Of a stretch of DNA of 64,000 nt, positions 1 through 9,317 are shown piece by piece; within the stretch, counting starts at the first letter, position 1; the number at the start of each line of letters is the position of its first letter. Made by a program: the position numbers and the translations under genes. The stretch spans positions 1 through 64,000 of the forward strand of contig CAKQTC010000008.1 in assembly GCA_934274515.1 (NCBI GenBank), read 5' to 3'. Source of the DNA: an uncultured Clostridia bacterium. GTDB lineage: Bacteria > Bacillota > Clostridia > Christensenellales > DTU072. The notes under the pieces are model-generated. The model made no database searches, was not told where the DNA came from, and saw nothing but the letters and a program-made list of their open reading frames with translations.

Positions 1-1579
1 CTACGGGGATTTCAATCAAAATAAACGCACTGCTTGCTTCCGTAGGCGTTCCGCTTATGGTAATCGTCATTTCGGTAACGCCTGCCGCAACGTCCGCTTT
101 CACCTTTGCGGAAAGACCTTTCGGCATATTCTGAAACCACGCCGTTACGTCCGTATCTTTTGCAATCGCTTTGAAATTATCGCCCGTAATCGTCAGTTTT
201 ATATCTTGTTCCGTCAAAGCCGCATCCGTAATTCCGCTTATCGTAACGTCGTCCGCAATGGCAGATGCAGGCTCGGTTGCGCTGTGAACAAACCTCAAAA
301 TAGCAGGATTTTTATACTGAAAACCATATACCCACGTGCCAGGATTTGCAATCAATTCCACTTTTATGCCCGTTTCCATAACCGTTCCGGCACCGAGAGT
401 TATTTCTTGACTTGGCGTATCTGCATAAAGATAGTTACTCACCATTGTAATGCTGCCGCCGTCTGAAAGTCGGAACAAGACTTCTTCCGTTGCAGGAGCA
501 ATAGGGATACCTTCTTCCGATGAAAAATACACGGTGGATTTTCCTGCAATCTCTAATTTTTTGGATATAGTAGTCTGAGCCGGATAAGATAAAGTGGTTG
601 CCGCCGTTACATTACTATCTAATATCTGTATAAAAGACGTAGTTCCGACATCTATCGTTGTGGTTTTAACCTTACTGCCGGAAATTTCCACAGCAGGACT
701 GTCCGCAGAATCTACGAAGGAAGAACTTATTTTTTCCGACACCTCCACGTCGGCTTTGCTGTGTATTTTGATTTGTTTTTTTGCGTAAATGGCAGTATCA
801 ATGCCCCCGCCGCTATTTGAGAATAAACAGGTTACCTTTCCCTTGTCCGGACTATCCACGCCCAAAATATCCACTTCGCCACTTCCGGCTTCAATTCCGT
901 CGGCTTGAAAGTTTTTGCCTTCTTTATTTATCAGTATTTTTTTATTACCCTCGCCTGCCAACGTGATTTTTTCACCTAATGCGTATATCGCGCTCCAAGT
1001 AGCCGTAACGTCGAGCGACGCTTTTTCCACTACACTGATGGAACCGTTGTTCGAATTAAGTCCGGTTCCCCATCTGCCGTTATCTACGTCTTTGCCTATC
1101 GTGATGTTACCGCCGTTTATGGTAAGACCTCTATATGCCCAAATACCATAGGTGGTATCGGTTATATCGGTTTTATCAATGTTGATTGCCAAAGAACCAC
1201 TACCCGTGATAGTGGTTTCATATTCAGAATAAATACCGACATAATAAGGATAACCCGAACTGAGAACCGGATTGGAAGTTTTGTCAACCGTTATGGTGTT
1301 GTTTCCTTCAACTTTAATTGTCGAACCGCTAAATTTAATTTCCTTGCCGTTGTAGTTTTGGAGCGTCAGCGTTTGTGTCGCGCCGTCATAGAAATACCCT
1401 TCGCCGTCCGATGATGTTGTTCCGCCGATCGTAAGTCCGCCTGTCGTTCCCGTTGCGCCTTCCGCATATACTGCAAAAGTCGGGCTTGCAAACACTATGC
1501 CAAGCATAAGCGCAAGGCACATCGTAAGACCTAAAATAAGCGCTAATATCTTTGATTTATTCGCCTTGTTGTATGTCAT
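1..1579 (-). CDS. secreted beta-solenoid-like surface protein (3' end beyond window)
   Basis: The frame is open from the ATG at 1579 to the window edge (526 codons seen), so the C-terminus is missing. The start has a strong ribosome site (AAAAGGAG, 8 bases upstream). The N-terminus is a signal peptide: basic NKANKSK, hydrophobic ILALILGLTMCLALMLG, then a likely signal peptidase I site near ASPTFAVYAEG. There is no lipobox, unlike the next gene upstream. The mature part is rich in Gly, Thr, Ser and Asn with short beta-strand-like repeats (TITGSGSLAINID, LTINGGNITIG, SISVVEKASLDV), as in carbohydrate-binding or adhesin beta-helices of Clostridia. Its signal-peptide DNA and leader are near copies of those of the broken gene upstream. 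Ligand unknown; an extracellular structural or glycan-binding role is inference. Confidence 0.8.
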   Translation of the reverse strand, partial: MTYNKANKSKILALILGLTMCLALMLGIVFASPTFAVYAEGATGTTGGLTIGGTTSSDGEGYFYDGATQTLTLQNYNGKEIKFSGSTIKVEGNNTITVDKTSNPVLSSGYPYYVGIYSEYETTITGSGSLAINIDKTDITDTTYGIWAYRGLTINGGNITIGKDVDNGRWGTGLNSNNGSISVVEKASLDVTATWSAIYALGEKITLAGEGNKKILINKEGKNFQADGIEAGSGEVDILGVDSPDKGKVTCLFSNSGGGIDTAIYAKKQIKIHSKADVEVSEKISSSFVDSADSPAVEISGSKVKTTTIDVGTTSFIQILDSNVTAATTLSYPAQTTISKKLEIAGKSTVYFSSEEGIPIAPATEEVLFRLSDGGSITMVSNYLYADTPSQEITLGAGTVMETGIKVELIANPGTWVYGFQYKNPAILRFVHSATEPASAIADDVTISGITDAALTEQDIKLTITGDNFKAIAKDTDVTAWFQNMPKGLSAKVKADVAAGVTEMTITISGTPTEASSAFILIEIPV

Positions 1580-1641
1580 AATCGTATCTCCTTTTAATTT
1601 TTGTGGGGGATATGTTCCGCGTCGCATTTGCGACTTAAAGA
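1580..1641 (-). promoter_or_regulatory. duplicated 5' leader with hairpin, copy 1
   Basis: This leader carries AAGGAG, the string GGAACATATCCCC and a small hairpin GTCGC-aaat-GCGAC. The same order of elements lies before the gene starting at 3578, where the stem is identical and the loop differs. Conservation of a non-coding leader beside conserved signal-peptide DNA suggests a duplicated control module. Confidence 0.5.
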
Positions 1642-1672
1642 CGGCCCGATTGCCTTATTCCTCCGAATTGTC

Positions 1673-3578
1673 TTAAAGGGTTATCCAGAGCGCAGGGACT
1701 ACGCCGCCGTCGGGCCCCAAATCGATACTATCTATGTCGCCTTTTGCATGTCTGTCCAAAACGAAGGTGGCATATCCCTGATTGCCGTTGGCGGGAGCGG
1801 GCGAACGAGTGTACCAGGTAACGTATTTTTTATCGTTGGTATTCATCGCGATTCTCGCTCTTTCTGTTCGGCTGTATCGAAAAGGAATCCAAAGCGATAT
1901 CGCTCATAATATAGGCGGAATTTTCGTTTGTGGTCAAAATTCTCCACTTTATCGGTTCATACTTGAACCAGTACACTTCGGACGTGTAGTATCCGTTGTC
2001 CATAATGCGACTGGTCAGACTATAAACCCCCGACGCGCGATAGTCGTTCATTTTGACGCCGAGGTATTTCGTGCCGTTATGGATAATGGTTTTTTGCCAC
2101 ATATAAGTAGTACCCTCGTGACTTTCCCAATTATAAGGATTTTCCTTATCACGCGGAAGGGGCGGCTTTCCCGCAATTTCGTTGAGTTTTGCGACTACGG
2201 TCTCGTCTTTCTCGCGGGTTTGCGGCCAGTGCCCGAAATATATATACTTGCCGTCGCGAGTGTACTTAACGGGGTTAATTCCTTGGCAAGTGGTGCATAC
2301 GTCGCAAACGTAACTGTGCTTTCCGTTGGCGGGGATTTCCACTTTGGTGTTATAGTCGCAACCCTCGCGCTGACATGCGTCGTACTCGTCCCAGCCGGGC
2401 AGACAGTCCGCTTGTTTCGCGTCGTAGTGTTTGAGGAGGTGTCCGAGAGCCTTTTCGACGTATCTGTCAGACTTTGACGAATAGTCGCACCCCTCGCGAT
2501 TGCAGGTGGAATATCTTCCCCCATACCCGTCCTCGGTGCAGGTCGCCTTGCAGGGATCGTGCCATTGCTTATCGTGTCCGAGAGCGGGCAAGCCGTTATA
2601 ATCAGTGTGATAATCGCAACCTTGGTTGGAACACTTTTTGTATTCCTCGGTGCCCCACTTTTCGCAAGTCGGCTCCACGCGCGGAACGGTTATAGATAAA
2701 TTGTGTCCGGTTTTTTCGATTTCTTCATACCCTTCGGTTTTGCCGCAATAGTGTGCGCATCTCTTGTATGCTTTCCAACCGATTTCGGTGCAAGTCGGCT
2801 CTTTTGCCGCAACGTCCTGCATATCGTGTCCGATTGCGGGTATCGCAGTTTGTTCGGTGTAAGTACATCCCGGGTTTATACAACGTTTGCCGTACGTTAG
2901 CCCGTCTTTTTCGCACCGCGGATCGTGTCCTTTTACTTCGCGTAGGTTGTGAGGTGCGATCTCGCCGTACTCGAACGTTTCTCTGCCCAAACTGCCGCAA
3001 ATACTGCAAACAAGCCTATACACCGCCCTGCGAGTGCAAGTTGCATTGTCCACGAGGTTTCTTTCGGTGATTTTTTCGACGTAACTGTGTATATGCTGTT
3101 GATCGGCATTTACTAAGCCCGTAACGACAAAATACGAAAAACTTGTCGTTTCAAAAGTCAAATTGTTGCCGTCAACCGCAGTTTCAAGTTCCTCGACGGT
3201 GTTGTCGCTTTTTATGTGATATGTGACGTATCCGTGTTCGGACTCGAACGGTTTTGGCATAGTAATTTTGACTTTACCGCTCGGTTGCACTTTTTCGCCG
3301 CCATTTGTAATAGCGATGTCGAATACGGCAACTTTTGCGCTGTCGTAAGGTTTGACGATTGTCGAAATAGCCGTCTTGCCTTGTTCGCTGTCGGTAGCGT
3401 GAAGGGTGACCGACAGCGTGGAGTCTTTGTCAAAGACACCCGCAACGCTCACGCCGCTGTCGCTACCAAGTTCGGTTGCGGCACTTCCCTTGTCGCCGCA
3501 AGCGACAAGCACAAGGCACATTGTAAGACCGAGTATAAGTGCTAATATCTTTGATTTATTCACTTTATTATGTATCAT
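1673..3578 (-). pseudogene. frameshifted lipoprotein with Cys-rich repeats and a broken DUF6273 domain
   Basis: Starts at ATG 3578 (AAGGAG upstream). The N-terminus is a lipoprotein signal, NKSKILALILGLTMCLVLVAC, with the lipobox Cys at about residue 26. After about 160 residues come six repeats of roughly 40 residues of the pattern GH...TC..G...Y..C...GC, each with 2-4 Cys, then a DUF6273-like domain (YWFKYEPIKWRIL, MSDIALDS). That frame stops at 1830. The family's C-terminal tail, NDKKYVTWYTRSPAPANG through GGVVPALWITL, continues in the +1 frame to a stop at 1673-1675. Compared with the intact DUF6273 protein at 58259-59341, about 100 residues between ILDS and the YWL-like segment are also missing. 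So one indel plus an internal deletion broke the domain. A sequencing error could explain the frameshift but not the deletion. The secreted N-terminal part (about 580 residues) may still be made. Confidence 0.75.
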
Positions 3579-3640
3579 AGTCGTATCTCCTTTTAATTTT
3601 TTGGGGATATGTTCCGCGTCGCTTACGCGACTTAGAACCT
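3579..3640 (-). promoter_or_regulatory. duplicated 5' leader with hairpin, copy 2
   Basis: Close copy of the leader at 1580-1641: same AAGGAG site, same GGAACATATCCCC-type string and same GTCGC/GCGAC stem with another loop (gtaa). The pairing of leader and signal-peptide DNA suggests both genes came from one duplication. Confidence 0.5.
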
Positions 3641-3666
3641 TTTTACCGTTGTGTTTTTGTTCCTTA

Positions 3667-3715
3667 TAAAAGCAAAACCGCACCGCCTCATAGGTTTAGC
3701 CTATGCAGCAGTGCG
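3667..3715 (-). terminator. hairpin plus T-rich tail in the leader of the broken lipoprotein gene
   Basis: On the minus strand CGCAC ... CATAGG-ctaaa-CCTATG ... GTGCG forms a two-step stem, followed by GTTTTGCTTTT. It sits about 90 bases before the gene at 3578, so it could end the upstream 61-residue transcript or act as an attenuator. Confidence 0.4.
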
Positions 3716-3755
3716 TTAATGTTTTGTTATATTCGCCCCCAAGGGCAGCCTTACG

Positions 3756-3814
<59 letters not shown>

Positions 3815-3905
3815 AATGATTGTCGCAGACTTGTCATACCTTGTCAACTCCTTTTTAATAATTTCATCGCAAATCTATGTTTGCGCGTGGCGTTGATAGT
3901 TCTTC

Positions 3906-3952
3906 GTATCAATATATGATACGTTTTGTCATTCATATTCTATCATATATTC
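3906..3952. promoter_or_regulatory. nested inverted repeats, possible operator
   Basis: Two overlapping palindromes: CGTATCA-n5-TGATACG (3906-3924), and AATATATGATA (3912-3922) facing TATCATATATT (3942-3952) across 19 bases. They lie between the 61-residue gene and the microsatellite. The regulator is unknown. Confidence 0.4.
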
Positions 3953-4028
3953 CTTAAAAAATCAAGCCTGTCTGTCACATCTTCGTGTGAAATTATAAAA
4001 ATAAAAGGTTTTCGGTATTTTCGTCGAT

Positions 4029-4214
4029 TTATGGCTGTTTTTTATCGTTTAACGGGTGCGATTTTGTATTTGTGTTTTCACTTTCCTTGAAGTGTTCAAT
4101 TACGCAAGACAAGAGAGTGGAAAAAAACGCTTTGCGTTCGTTCGGGGTAAGACGTTCGATGCTCGGACGGCCGATGACGTATATTTCACGTTCTTTTTTT
4201 GTTTGTTCTTTCAT
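4029..4214 (-). CDS. small hypothetical protein, 61 residues
   Basis: Short cytoplasmic-looking protein with a charged N-terminus (MKEQTKKEREIYVIG) and an amphipathic middle (NERKAFFSTLLSCVIEHF). A strong ribosome site, AAAGGAG, stands 8 bases before the ATG at 4214, the main reason to accept it as a gene. No signal peptide, membrane span or known motif. It is a lone gene upstream of the microsatellite and the broken lipoprotein. Family not recognised. Confidence 0.55.
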   Translation of the reverse strand: MKEQTKKEREIYVIGRPSIERLTPNERKAFFSTLLSCVIEHFKESENTNTKSHPLNDKKQP

Positions 4215-4597
4215 AAGGCTATCTCCTTTTTGTGTTGTTTATTTTAATTATTGACGTATTACGGCAAAGCAATATTACTTTTCGAACGCCGATTCCGACC
4301 GATTTACGGCTGTGCCGCCGCTAGAAAACCAGTACGCGCCCTAATAAAAAATCGGCGTGCGTATATTTTCGGTCGAATACCACGGAATAATTATACGACA
4401 AAAAACACCGAATCGACAGGTCGGGATTTAATCTTTCGGTTTCTTATATGATTTCATATCCTTATTTTTTTCAATATAGTTACGTTTACGTTTATTCCGT
4501 TTTTCGGCGTTTTCGGCTTTTTCTTTATAAAATGTATTTACAAAAATATTAAAACGTGCTACCATTGTATTATTACTTTTTATTTTTAAGGAGAAAT
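4215..4597. other. intergenic, divergent promoter region
   Basis: AT-rich spacer between the divergent 61-residue gene and the CNNM transporter gene. No gene or RNA recognised. A weak promoter candidate for the transporter gene is TTTACA (4537-4542), 17 bases, TACCAT (4560-4565). Confidence 0.4.
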
Positions 4598-5986
4598 ATG
4601 TTACAAGAAACTCTTGACGCAGACCCTGACCCCGACAGTATTATCCTGTCTTCGATTTTTATCGTTTTGTTGGTAGGGCTTTCTGCGTTCTTTTCATCTA
4701 CGGAAACGGCGTTTAGTTCCGTTAATCGTACCAAACTCAAAATTAAAGCGCAAGACGGCAACAAACGCGCTCAAAACGCCTTGTCCCTTCTCGACAAATA
4801 TGACAAAGTTCTTTCTGCCATTCTCGTCGGTAACAATATCGTCAACATCACTCTTTCCGTTTTGTTCAACAATATCTTCAAAACGGTTATTCCCAACGCC
4901 GCGGTCAGCGGTATCGTTTCTATCGCGGTGTCTACGGTTATCGTTCTTACTTTCGGAGAAATCAGTCCGAAGATGATAGCAAAAGAAAATGCCGAGAAGT
5001 TAACAATCGCGTTCGGGTATCCTATTCGCGTTGTTATGGTTATCCTTTACCCCGTTACAATAGTCTTTGCCGGACTTAAATTTTTGCTCAAAAAGATATT
5101 CAAATCAAACGACGACGCTAAAATTACGGAAGAAGAACTTTTATCCATTGTCGAAGAAGCGCAAGAAGACGGTTCTCTCGATATGCAAGAAAGAGAACTT
5201 ATTTCGAGTGCAATCGAGTTTGACGACGCGGAAGTCGGCGACATTCTCGTTCCTCGAGTAAACGTTATCGCCGTGCCCATCGACATGCCGATGGAAAAAA
5301 TCAAGAAAATGTTTCTCGAACACACGTTTTCGCGTATGCCCGTTTACAACGGTACCATTGACAGCGTGATAGGTATGATTCACAATATCGACTTCTTTAC
5401 CGCGCTCGAAAAAGGCGAGCAGTCGATAAAAAATTACATCACGCCGGTAAACGTTGCTACCGAGCATATGAAAATATCCGCTCTTCTTAAAAGCATGCAG
5501 ATGCAGAAAGTTCACATGGCGGTTGTGGTAGACGAATACGGCGGAACGCTCGGTATCGTTACTCTCGAAGACATTTTGGAAGAACTTGTCGGCGAGATTT
5601 GGGACGAGCACGACGAAGTAATCAATTATTTTACTAAAATCGACGACACGACCTATCTTGTAGACGGCAGGGCGGAACTCGACAAGTTTTTCGAGCGGTT
5701 CGATATCGACGAAAACGATCTCGACGCGTTCGACTCGCAGACGGTAAGCGGTTGGGTAATCGAACAAATCGGCGATATCCCGAAAAAGTCGCAGACTTTT
5801 GACTACCGCAATCTTACCATTATCGTAAATCGTCTTACTCAACGACGGGTTCTCGACATTAAAGTCATCGTCAATCCGCTCGAAGAAAACGACAAAGGTG
5901 AAAAAACCGAAAAAGCCGAAAAATTCGCTTTTCTTAAATCAGATAAAGACAAAACCGAAAAAGCCGACGGAGAAACGAGAGAATAA
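4598..5986 (+). CDS. CNNM/CorC (HlyC-type) CBS-domain membrane transporter
   Basis: Member of the CNNM/CorC family linked with Mg2+ (or Co2+) efflux and often misnamed hemolysin. Start ATG 4598 is chosen over an upstream in-frame ATG (4556) because AAGGAG precedes it. Order of domains: DUF21 membrane domain with four hydrophobic segments (about residues 15-165; [18 protein letters not shown] and [15 protein letters not shown] are its usual motifs), a CBS pair (about 205-335; [30 protein letters not shown]), then a CorC_HlyC domain (about 345-425). The C-terminal 35 residues are Lys/Glu-rich and probably disordered. Length (462) is normal. The next gene, 38 bases on, may share its transcript. 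Exact ion not decidable from sequence. Confidence 0.9.
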   Translation: MLQETLDADPDPDSIILSSIFIVLLVGLSAFFSSTETAFSSVNRTKLKIKAQDGNKRAQNALSLLDKYDKVLSAILVGNNIVNITLSVLFNNIFKTVIPNAAVSGIVSIAVSTVIVLTFGEISPKMIAKENAEKLTIAFGYPIRVVMVILYPVTIVFAGLKFLLKKIFKSNDDAKITEEELLSIVEEAQEDGSLDMQERELISSAIEFDDAEVGDILVPRVNVIAVPIDMPMEKIKKMFLEHTFSRMPVYNGTIDSVIGMIHNIDFFTALEKGEQSIKNYITPVNVATEHMKISALLKSMQMQKVHMAVVVDEYGGTLGIVTLEDILEELVGEIWDEHDEVINYFTKIDDTTYLVDGRAELDKFFERFDIDENDLDAFDSQTVSGWVIEQIGDIPKKSQTFDYRNLTIIVNRLTQRRVLDIKVIVNPLEENDKGEKTEKAEKFAFLKSDKDKTEKADGETRE

Positions 5987-6024
5987 TCTTTTTCTTTTCG
6001 TCGAAACAAAAAAGGGTGACGAAT

Positions 6025-7125
6025 ATGAAAACAAAAAAAGCAATCCTTACGACTTTTCAAGTTATCTCGATAATCGCGCTTATCGCGTTGCTTGTCGTGA
6101 TTATCATTTTCGGGAACTCGAAGCCTGCGCCGCAGTCGTTTACTCCCGACGAAAACGCCATTCCCCTGCACGTTCCCTCTGCTAGGGATACAGACTTTTC
6201 GCGTACCAAGGCACGGCTGGACGCATTTACGGGAAAGGACACTTCGGACGAAAATCTAAAAGCCGACATAATCGCCGTTTCCGCCGAAACGTACCGAATT
6301 GCGTGCGAAAAAGCGAAACAAGCGAATAAAATGTACGCTTTCGTTAATTGCAAAACGACAATGTTTCCGAACACGATATTGGAAATGCCGATACAGGGCA
6401 ATCGGTTCGTTCTAAAAACGAATACGGAATTTTTCTTCACCGAATACTCCATTCCCGGGGCAGGACTTGGCGGACTTGCAAGTATGTTCGCTCCCGAAAA
6501 CACGACTTTCGCTATGCGTTCATACGCCGACGTTTCCGTTATGGACTATCTTTACGGTGAAAAAAGTCTTTCGCCTAAATTCCTTACGCAAAACGCGGAC
6601 GGCACGGGCGACATCATAGGGATAGAATGCTACTGGGACGACCAGTCAAAACAGGTTTCCGAAGACAAGTGGGCAAAAGAACAAAAATTAAACGTGTTTT
6701 GCGCCGCGCAACAAGACGAATATACCGCAACCGACCAAAACATTACCGAAGAAACCATAAAATCGGCAAAAATCGAATATAAAACAAGCGAAAAAGGCAA
6801 TTATTTCGTTTTAACATTAGAACTCGATACCGACAATCCGGTTACCACCGCTCGCAGTATCGACAATCTGCGTAAAGGCGCAAACTCCGCCGACGCAAAC
6901 TACACCTCGATGGTAGAAACCATCGAAATATGGGAAAACGGCTACTTCAAATATTTCAAAAGCGTCGATCAATGGGCGATGCACGGCCAAAAAGGAGGAA
7001 TACCATCTCTCATCGACTACGAAACGACGTATTATTTCGACGCAGAGCACACCGACCCGAGCGTGTATATGGACTTTCTAGAAGCAAAAGAAAACGCACT
7101 CGAATATAATCTATTACGCAAATAA
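6025..7125 (+). CDS. membrane-anchored extracytoplasmic protein, function unknown
   Basis: 366 residues. An N-terminal hydrophobic span (about 10-32, IIALIALLVVIIIFG) follows MKTKKA, so the protein is probably anchored with the rest outside. The outer part is mixed alpha/beta-looking with no Cys-rich repeats and no catalytic motif I recognise. A GTG at 6016 is also in frame; I chose ATG 6025 because AAAGGGTG fits as its ribosome site. It follows the CNNM transporter by 38 bases and ends just before a strong terminator, so the two may form an operon. Function not known. Confidence 0.75.
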   Translation: MKTKKAILTTFQVISIIALIALLVVIIIFGNSKPAPQSFTPDENAIPLHVPSARDTDFSRTKARLDAFTGKDTSDENLKADIIAVSAETYRIACEKAKQANKMYAFVNCKTTMFPNTILEMPIQGNRFVLKTNTEFFFTEYSIPGAGLGGLASMFAPENTTFAMRSYADVSVMDYLYGEKSLSPKFLTQNADGTGDIIGIECYWDDQSKQVSEDKWAKEQKLNVFCAAQQDEYTATDQNITEETIKSAKIEYKTSEKGNYFVLTLELDTDNPVTTARSIDNLRKGANSADANYTSMVETIEIWENGYFKYFKSVDQWAMHGQKGGIPSLIDYETTYYFDAEHTDPSVYMDFLEAKENALEYNLLRK

Positions 7126-7149
7126 TACCCCCTGTTTTCACTCATACGT

Positions 7150-7176
7150 ACGCCGCAATTTGCGGCGTTTTTTTTT
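7150..7176 (+). terminator. Rho-independent terminator
   Basis: ACGCCGCA-att-TGCGGCGT stem followed by nine T, 24 bases after the stop at 7125. Confidence 0.9.
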
Positions 7177-7261
7177 ACCGAAAACCCAAATATTTCGCAC
7201 TAACTCGATTTGTGAAAATATATATTTTGCTTGTAAAATATATACTTTTTACTTTTTTATA

Positions 7262-7277
7262 GGGCGGGCGGGTGGGG
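7262..7277 (+). other. G-quadruplex motif
   Basis: GGGCGGGCGGGTGGGG: four G-runs with single-base loops, the pattern of a very stable parallel quadruplex, in an AT-rich spacer about 170 bases before tyrS. Confidence 0.7.
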
Positions 7278-7377
7278 TCCGCTTTACGTTTTTCGGATAA
7301 CGGTCCGAACATCGAACCGTTCCGCGTGCGACGCCGTTCATATTTTTATCGTTTTTTCTTTTTTAAGGGTTATTCGT

Positions 7378-7406
7378 TTGCTTTTATTAAATATAAAATT
7401 TATAAT
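7378..7406 (+). promoter_or_regulatory. promoter of the tyrS operon
   Basis: TTGCTT (7378-7383), 17 bases, TATAAT (7401-7406), 42 bases before the tyrS start. Confidence 0.6.
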
Positions 7407-7448
7407 AGTAAATAAATACATAATTAAAACACGAAAACGGAGTAATTT

Positions 7449-8666
7449 ATGGACGAAAAAAGAAACGTAATGGACATACTCAGAGAAAGGGGGTTCATCA
7501 AGCAAACGGTTTACGAAGACGAACTGTATGAACTTCTCGGTTCTCGGTCTGTTCCTTTTTATATCGGGTTCGACCCGACGGCGGACAGTTTGCACGTAGG
7601 ACATTTTCTCGCGCTTATGGCGATGAGTCACATGCAACGCGCGGGACATAAGCCCATCGTTCTTATCGGCGGAGGCACTGCTATGGTCGGCGACCCGTCC
7701 GGCAGAACGGATATGCGCAGTATGATGACTAAGGAAACCATTGCGCATAACTGCGCTTGTTTCCGCGAACAAATGAGCAAATTTTTCTCTTTTGATGGGG
7801 AAAACGCGGCAATTATGGTAAACAACGCCGACTGGCTCCTTAATCTAAACTACATTGACTTTCTGCGCGAAATCGGCGCAAATTTCTCGGTCAACCGTAT
7901 GCTTACGGCAGAATGTTTCAAACAGCGTTTAGAGCGAGGGTTATCCTTCCTCGAATTCAACTATATGCTTATGCAAAGTTACGATTTTCTCGTACTTTGC
8001 CGTAAATACGACTGTCTACTCGAATGTGGCGGTGACGATCAATGGTCAAACATACTTGCCGGCGCGGATCTTATTCGCAGAAAAGAAGGGAAGTCCGCGT
8101 TTGCAATGACGTTTGAATTGCTCACCACGAGCGAAGGCAAAAAGATGGGTAAGACCGCAAAAGGCGCGGTTTGGCTCGACCCGAAAAAGACGACTCCTTA
8201 CGAGTTCTTTCAATATTTCCGCAACGTAGACGACGCGGACGTCAACAAATGCCTGCGTTTTCTTACGTTCCTTCCTATGGACGAAATCAATGAACTCACG
8301 GCGCATCGTGACGAGAGAATTAACTTTGCGAAAGAGCGTCTTGCGTACGAAGTCACCAAAATCGTACACGGCGAAGAAGAAGCGCAAAAAGCGATGTCTA
8401 TGGCAAAAGGCGCGTTCGGCGGCGACGAATCGGCTATGCCCGGCGTTACCGTTAATCTCCCTTCTCGCAACGTTATCGACGTTCTCGTTGCAACCGGAGT
8501 TGCGAAAAGTAAAGGCGACGCGCGACGTTTGATAGACGGTAAAGGCGTAAAAATCGACGATGAAGTCGTTGCTTCGTACGATCGCGAACTTACCGACAGC
8601 GAATACAACAACGGTTTTATTTTGCACAAAGGCAAAAAAGTCCATCTCCGCGTGCGTATCGACTAA
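7449..8666 (+). CDS. tyrS: tyrosyl-tRNA synthetase
   Basis: Charges tRNA-Tyr with tyrosine in the cytoplasm. Class I signature HVGH at residues 49-52 inside [14 protein letters not shown], tyrosine pocket segment QSYDFLVL and GGDDQW, and a KMGKT loop near residue 232 in place of KMSKS (common in TyrRS). The last 65 residues (about 340-405; [19 protein letters not shown]) are the S4 RNA-binding domain. Length 405 is typical. ATG 7449 has ACGGAG 7 bases upstream. The stop overlaps the next start (TAATG), so tyrS leads an operon with yigZ, ilvE, nadK and two further genes. Confidence 0.97.
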   Translation: MDEKRNVMDILRERGFIKQTVYEDELYELLGSRSVPFYIGFDPTADSLHVGHFLALMAMSHMQRAGHKPIVLIGGGTAMVGDPSGRTDMRSMMTKETIAHNCACFREQMSKFFSFDGENAAIMVNNADWLLNLNYIDFLREIGANFSVNRMLTAECFKQRLERGLSFLEFNYMLMQSYDFLVLCRKYDCLLECGGDDQWSNILAGADLIRRKEGKSAFAMTFELLTTSEGKKMGKTAKGAVWLDPKKTTPYEFFQYFRNVDDADVNKCLRFLTFLPMDEINELTAHRDERINFAKERLAYEVTKIVHGEEEAQKAMSMAKGAFGGDESAMPGVTVNLPSRNVIDVLVATGVAKSKGDARRLIDGKGVKIDDEVVASYDRELTDSEYNNGFILHKGKKVHLRVRID

Positions 8667-9283
8667 TGTCGGCGTACCTGACGATAGACGGGAAATCCCG
8701 TTCGGAATACGAAATCAAGCGTTCGCTTTTTATCGCTACGGCGAAAGGCATAACGGACTATGCCGACGGCGCGGCGTTCGTTAAAAATGTTTCGAAAAAA
8801 TATTCCGACGCCACGCATAACTGTTACGCCATACTTTGCCAAAGCGGCGAGCAAAAGTTTTTTGACGACGGCGAGCCTTCCGGAACCGCCGGAATGCCTA
8901 TCTTGCAGGCAATAAAAAACAATAGCCTTACCGACGTCGCGGTAGTAGTTACTCGTTATTTCGGAGGGGTTAAACTTGGAGCGGGCGGACTTGTATCCGC
9001 TTACACAAAGGCTACGGTGAACGCTCTTAACGACGCGAAAATCGTCAAAAGAACAGAAAGCGGCGTGTACCTAATCACGCTCTCCTACTCCGAAATCGAC
9101 CGAGCGACACATCTCGTGGAAAACTCGTCGGGCAGAGTTTTACAAATCGGCTACGGCGAACAAGTCTTTATGAAAGCGGCTGTTCCGATGGAAAAAGCAA
9201 AGACGTTCATCGACGACGCGAACGAACTCTTTTCCGGGAAATGTTCGCCGTTACTTATCGAAACGGGATACCAAACTTACTAA
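8666..9283 (+). CDS. yigZ: YigZ/IMPACT family protein
   Basis: 205-residue member of the UPF0029/IMPACT family (E. coli YigZ, B. subtilis YvyE), a conserved protein with a ribosomal-S5-like fold, poorly understood in bacteria and tied to translation control in eukaryotes. The family signature is clear: DDGEPSGTAGMPIL (about 70-83) and VVTRYFGGVKLGAGGL (about 93-108). The C-terminal 70 residues match the YigZ C-terminal domain in size. Translationally coupled to tyrS by a TAATG overlap; ilvE follows after 34 bases. Confidence 0.93.
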   Translation: MSAYLTIDGKSRSEYEIKRSLFIATAKGITDYADGAAFVKNVSKKYSDATHNCYAILCQSGEQKFFDDGEPSGTAGMPILQAIKNNSLTDVAVVVTRYFGGVKLGAGGLVSAYTKATVNALNDAKIVKRTESGVYLITLSYSEIDRATHLVENSSGRVLQIGYGEQVFMKAAVPMEKAKTFIDDANELFSGKCSPLLIETGYQTY

Positions 9284-9317
9284 TTAACTATTGCAATCTA
9301 TAAAAAGAGGTATAAAA

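Larger units (their letters stand above)
7177..7448. other. intergenic upstream of tyrS
   Basis: No gene seen. It holds the G-quadruplex motif (7262-7277), an AT-rich stretch with a repeated AAAATATATA, and the tyrS promoter. A T-box was looked for and not found. Confidence 0.5.

Noticed and set aside
7255..7340. T-box leader for tyrS (GGGTGGGGTCCGC resembles the T-box core)
   Set aside because: The core GGGTGGNACCGCG is not matched, there is no specifier stem or paired terminator, and the promoter lies downstream of it.
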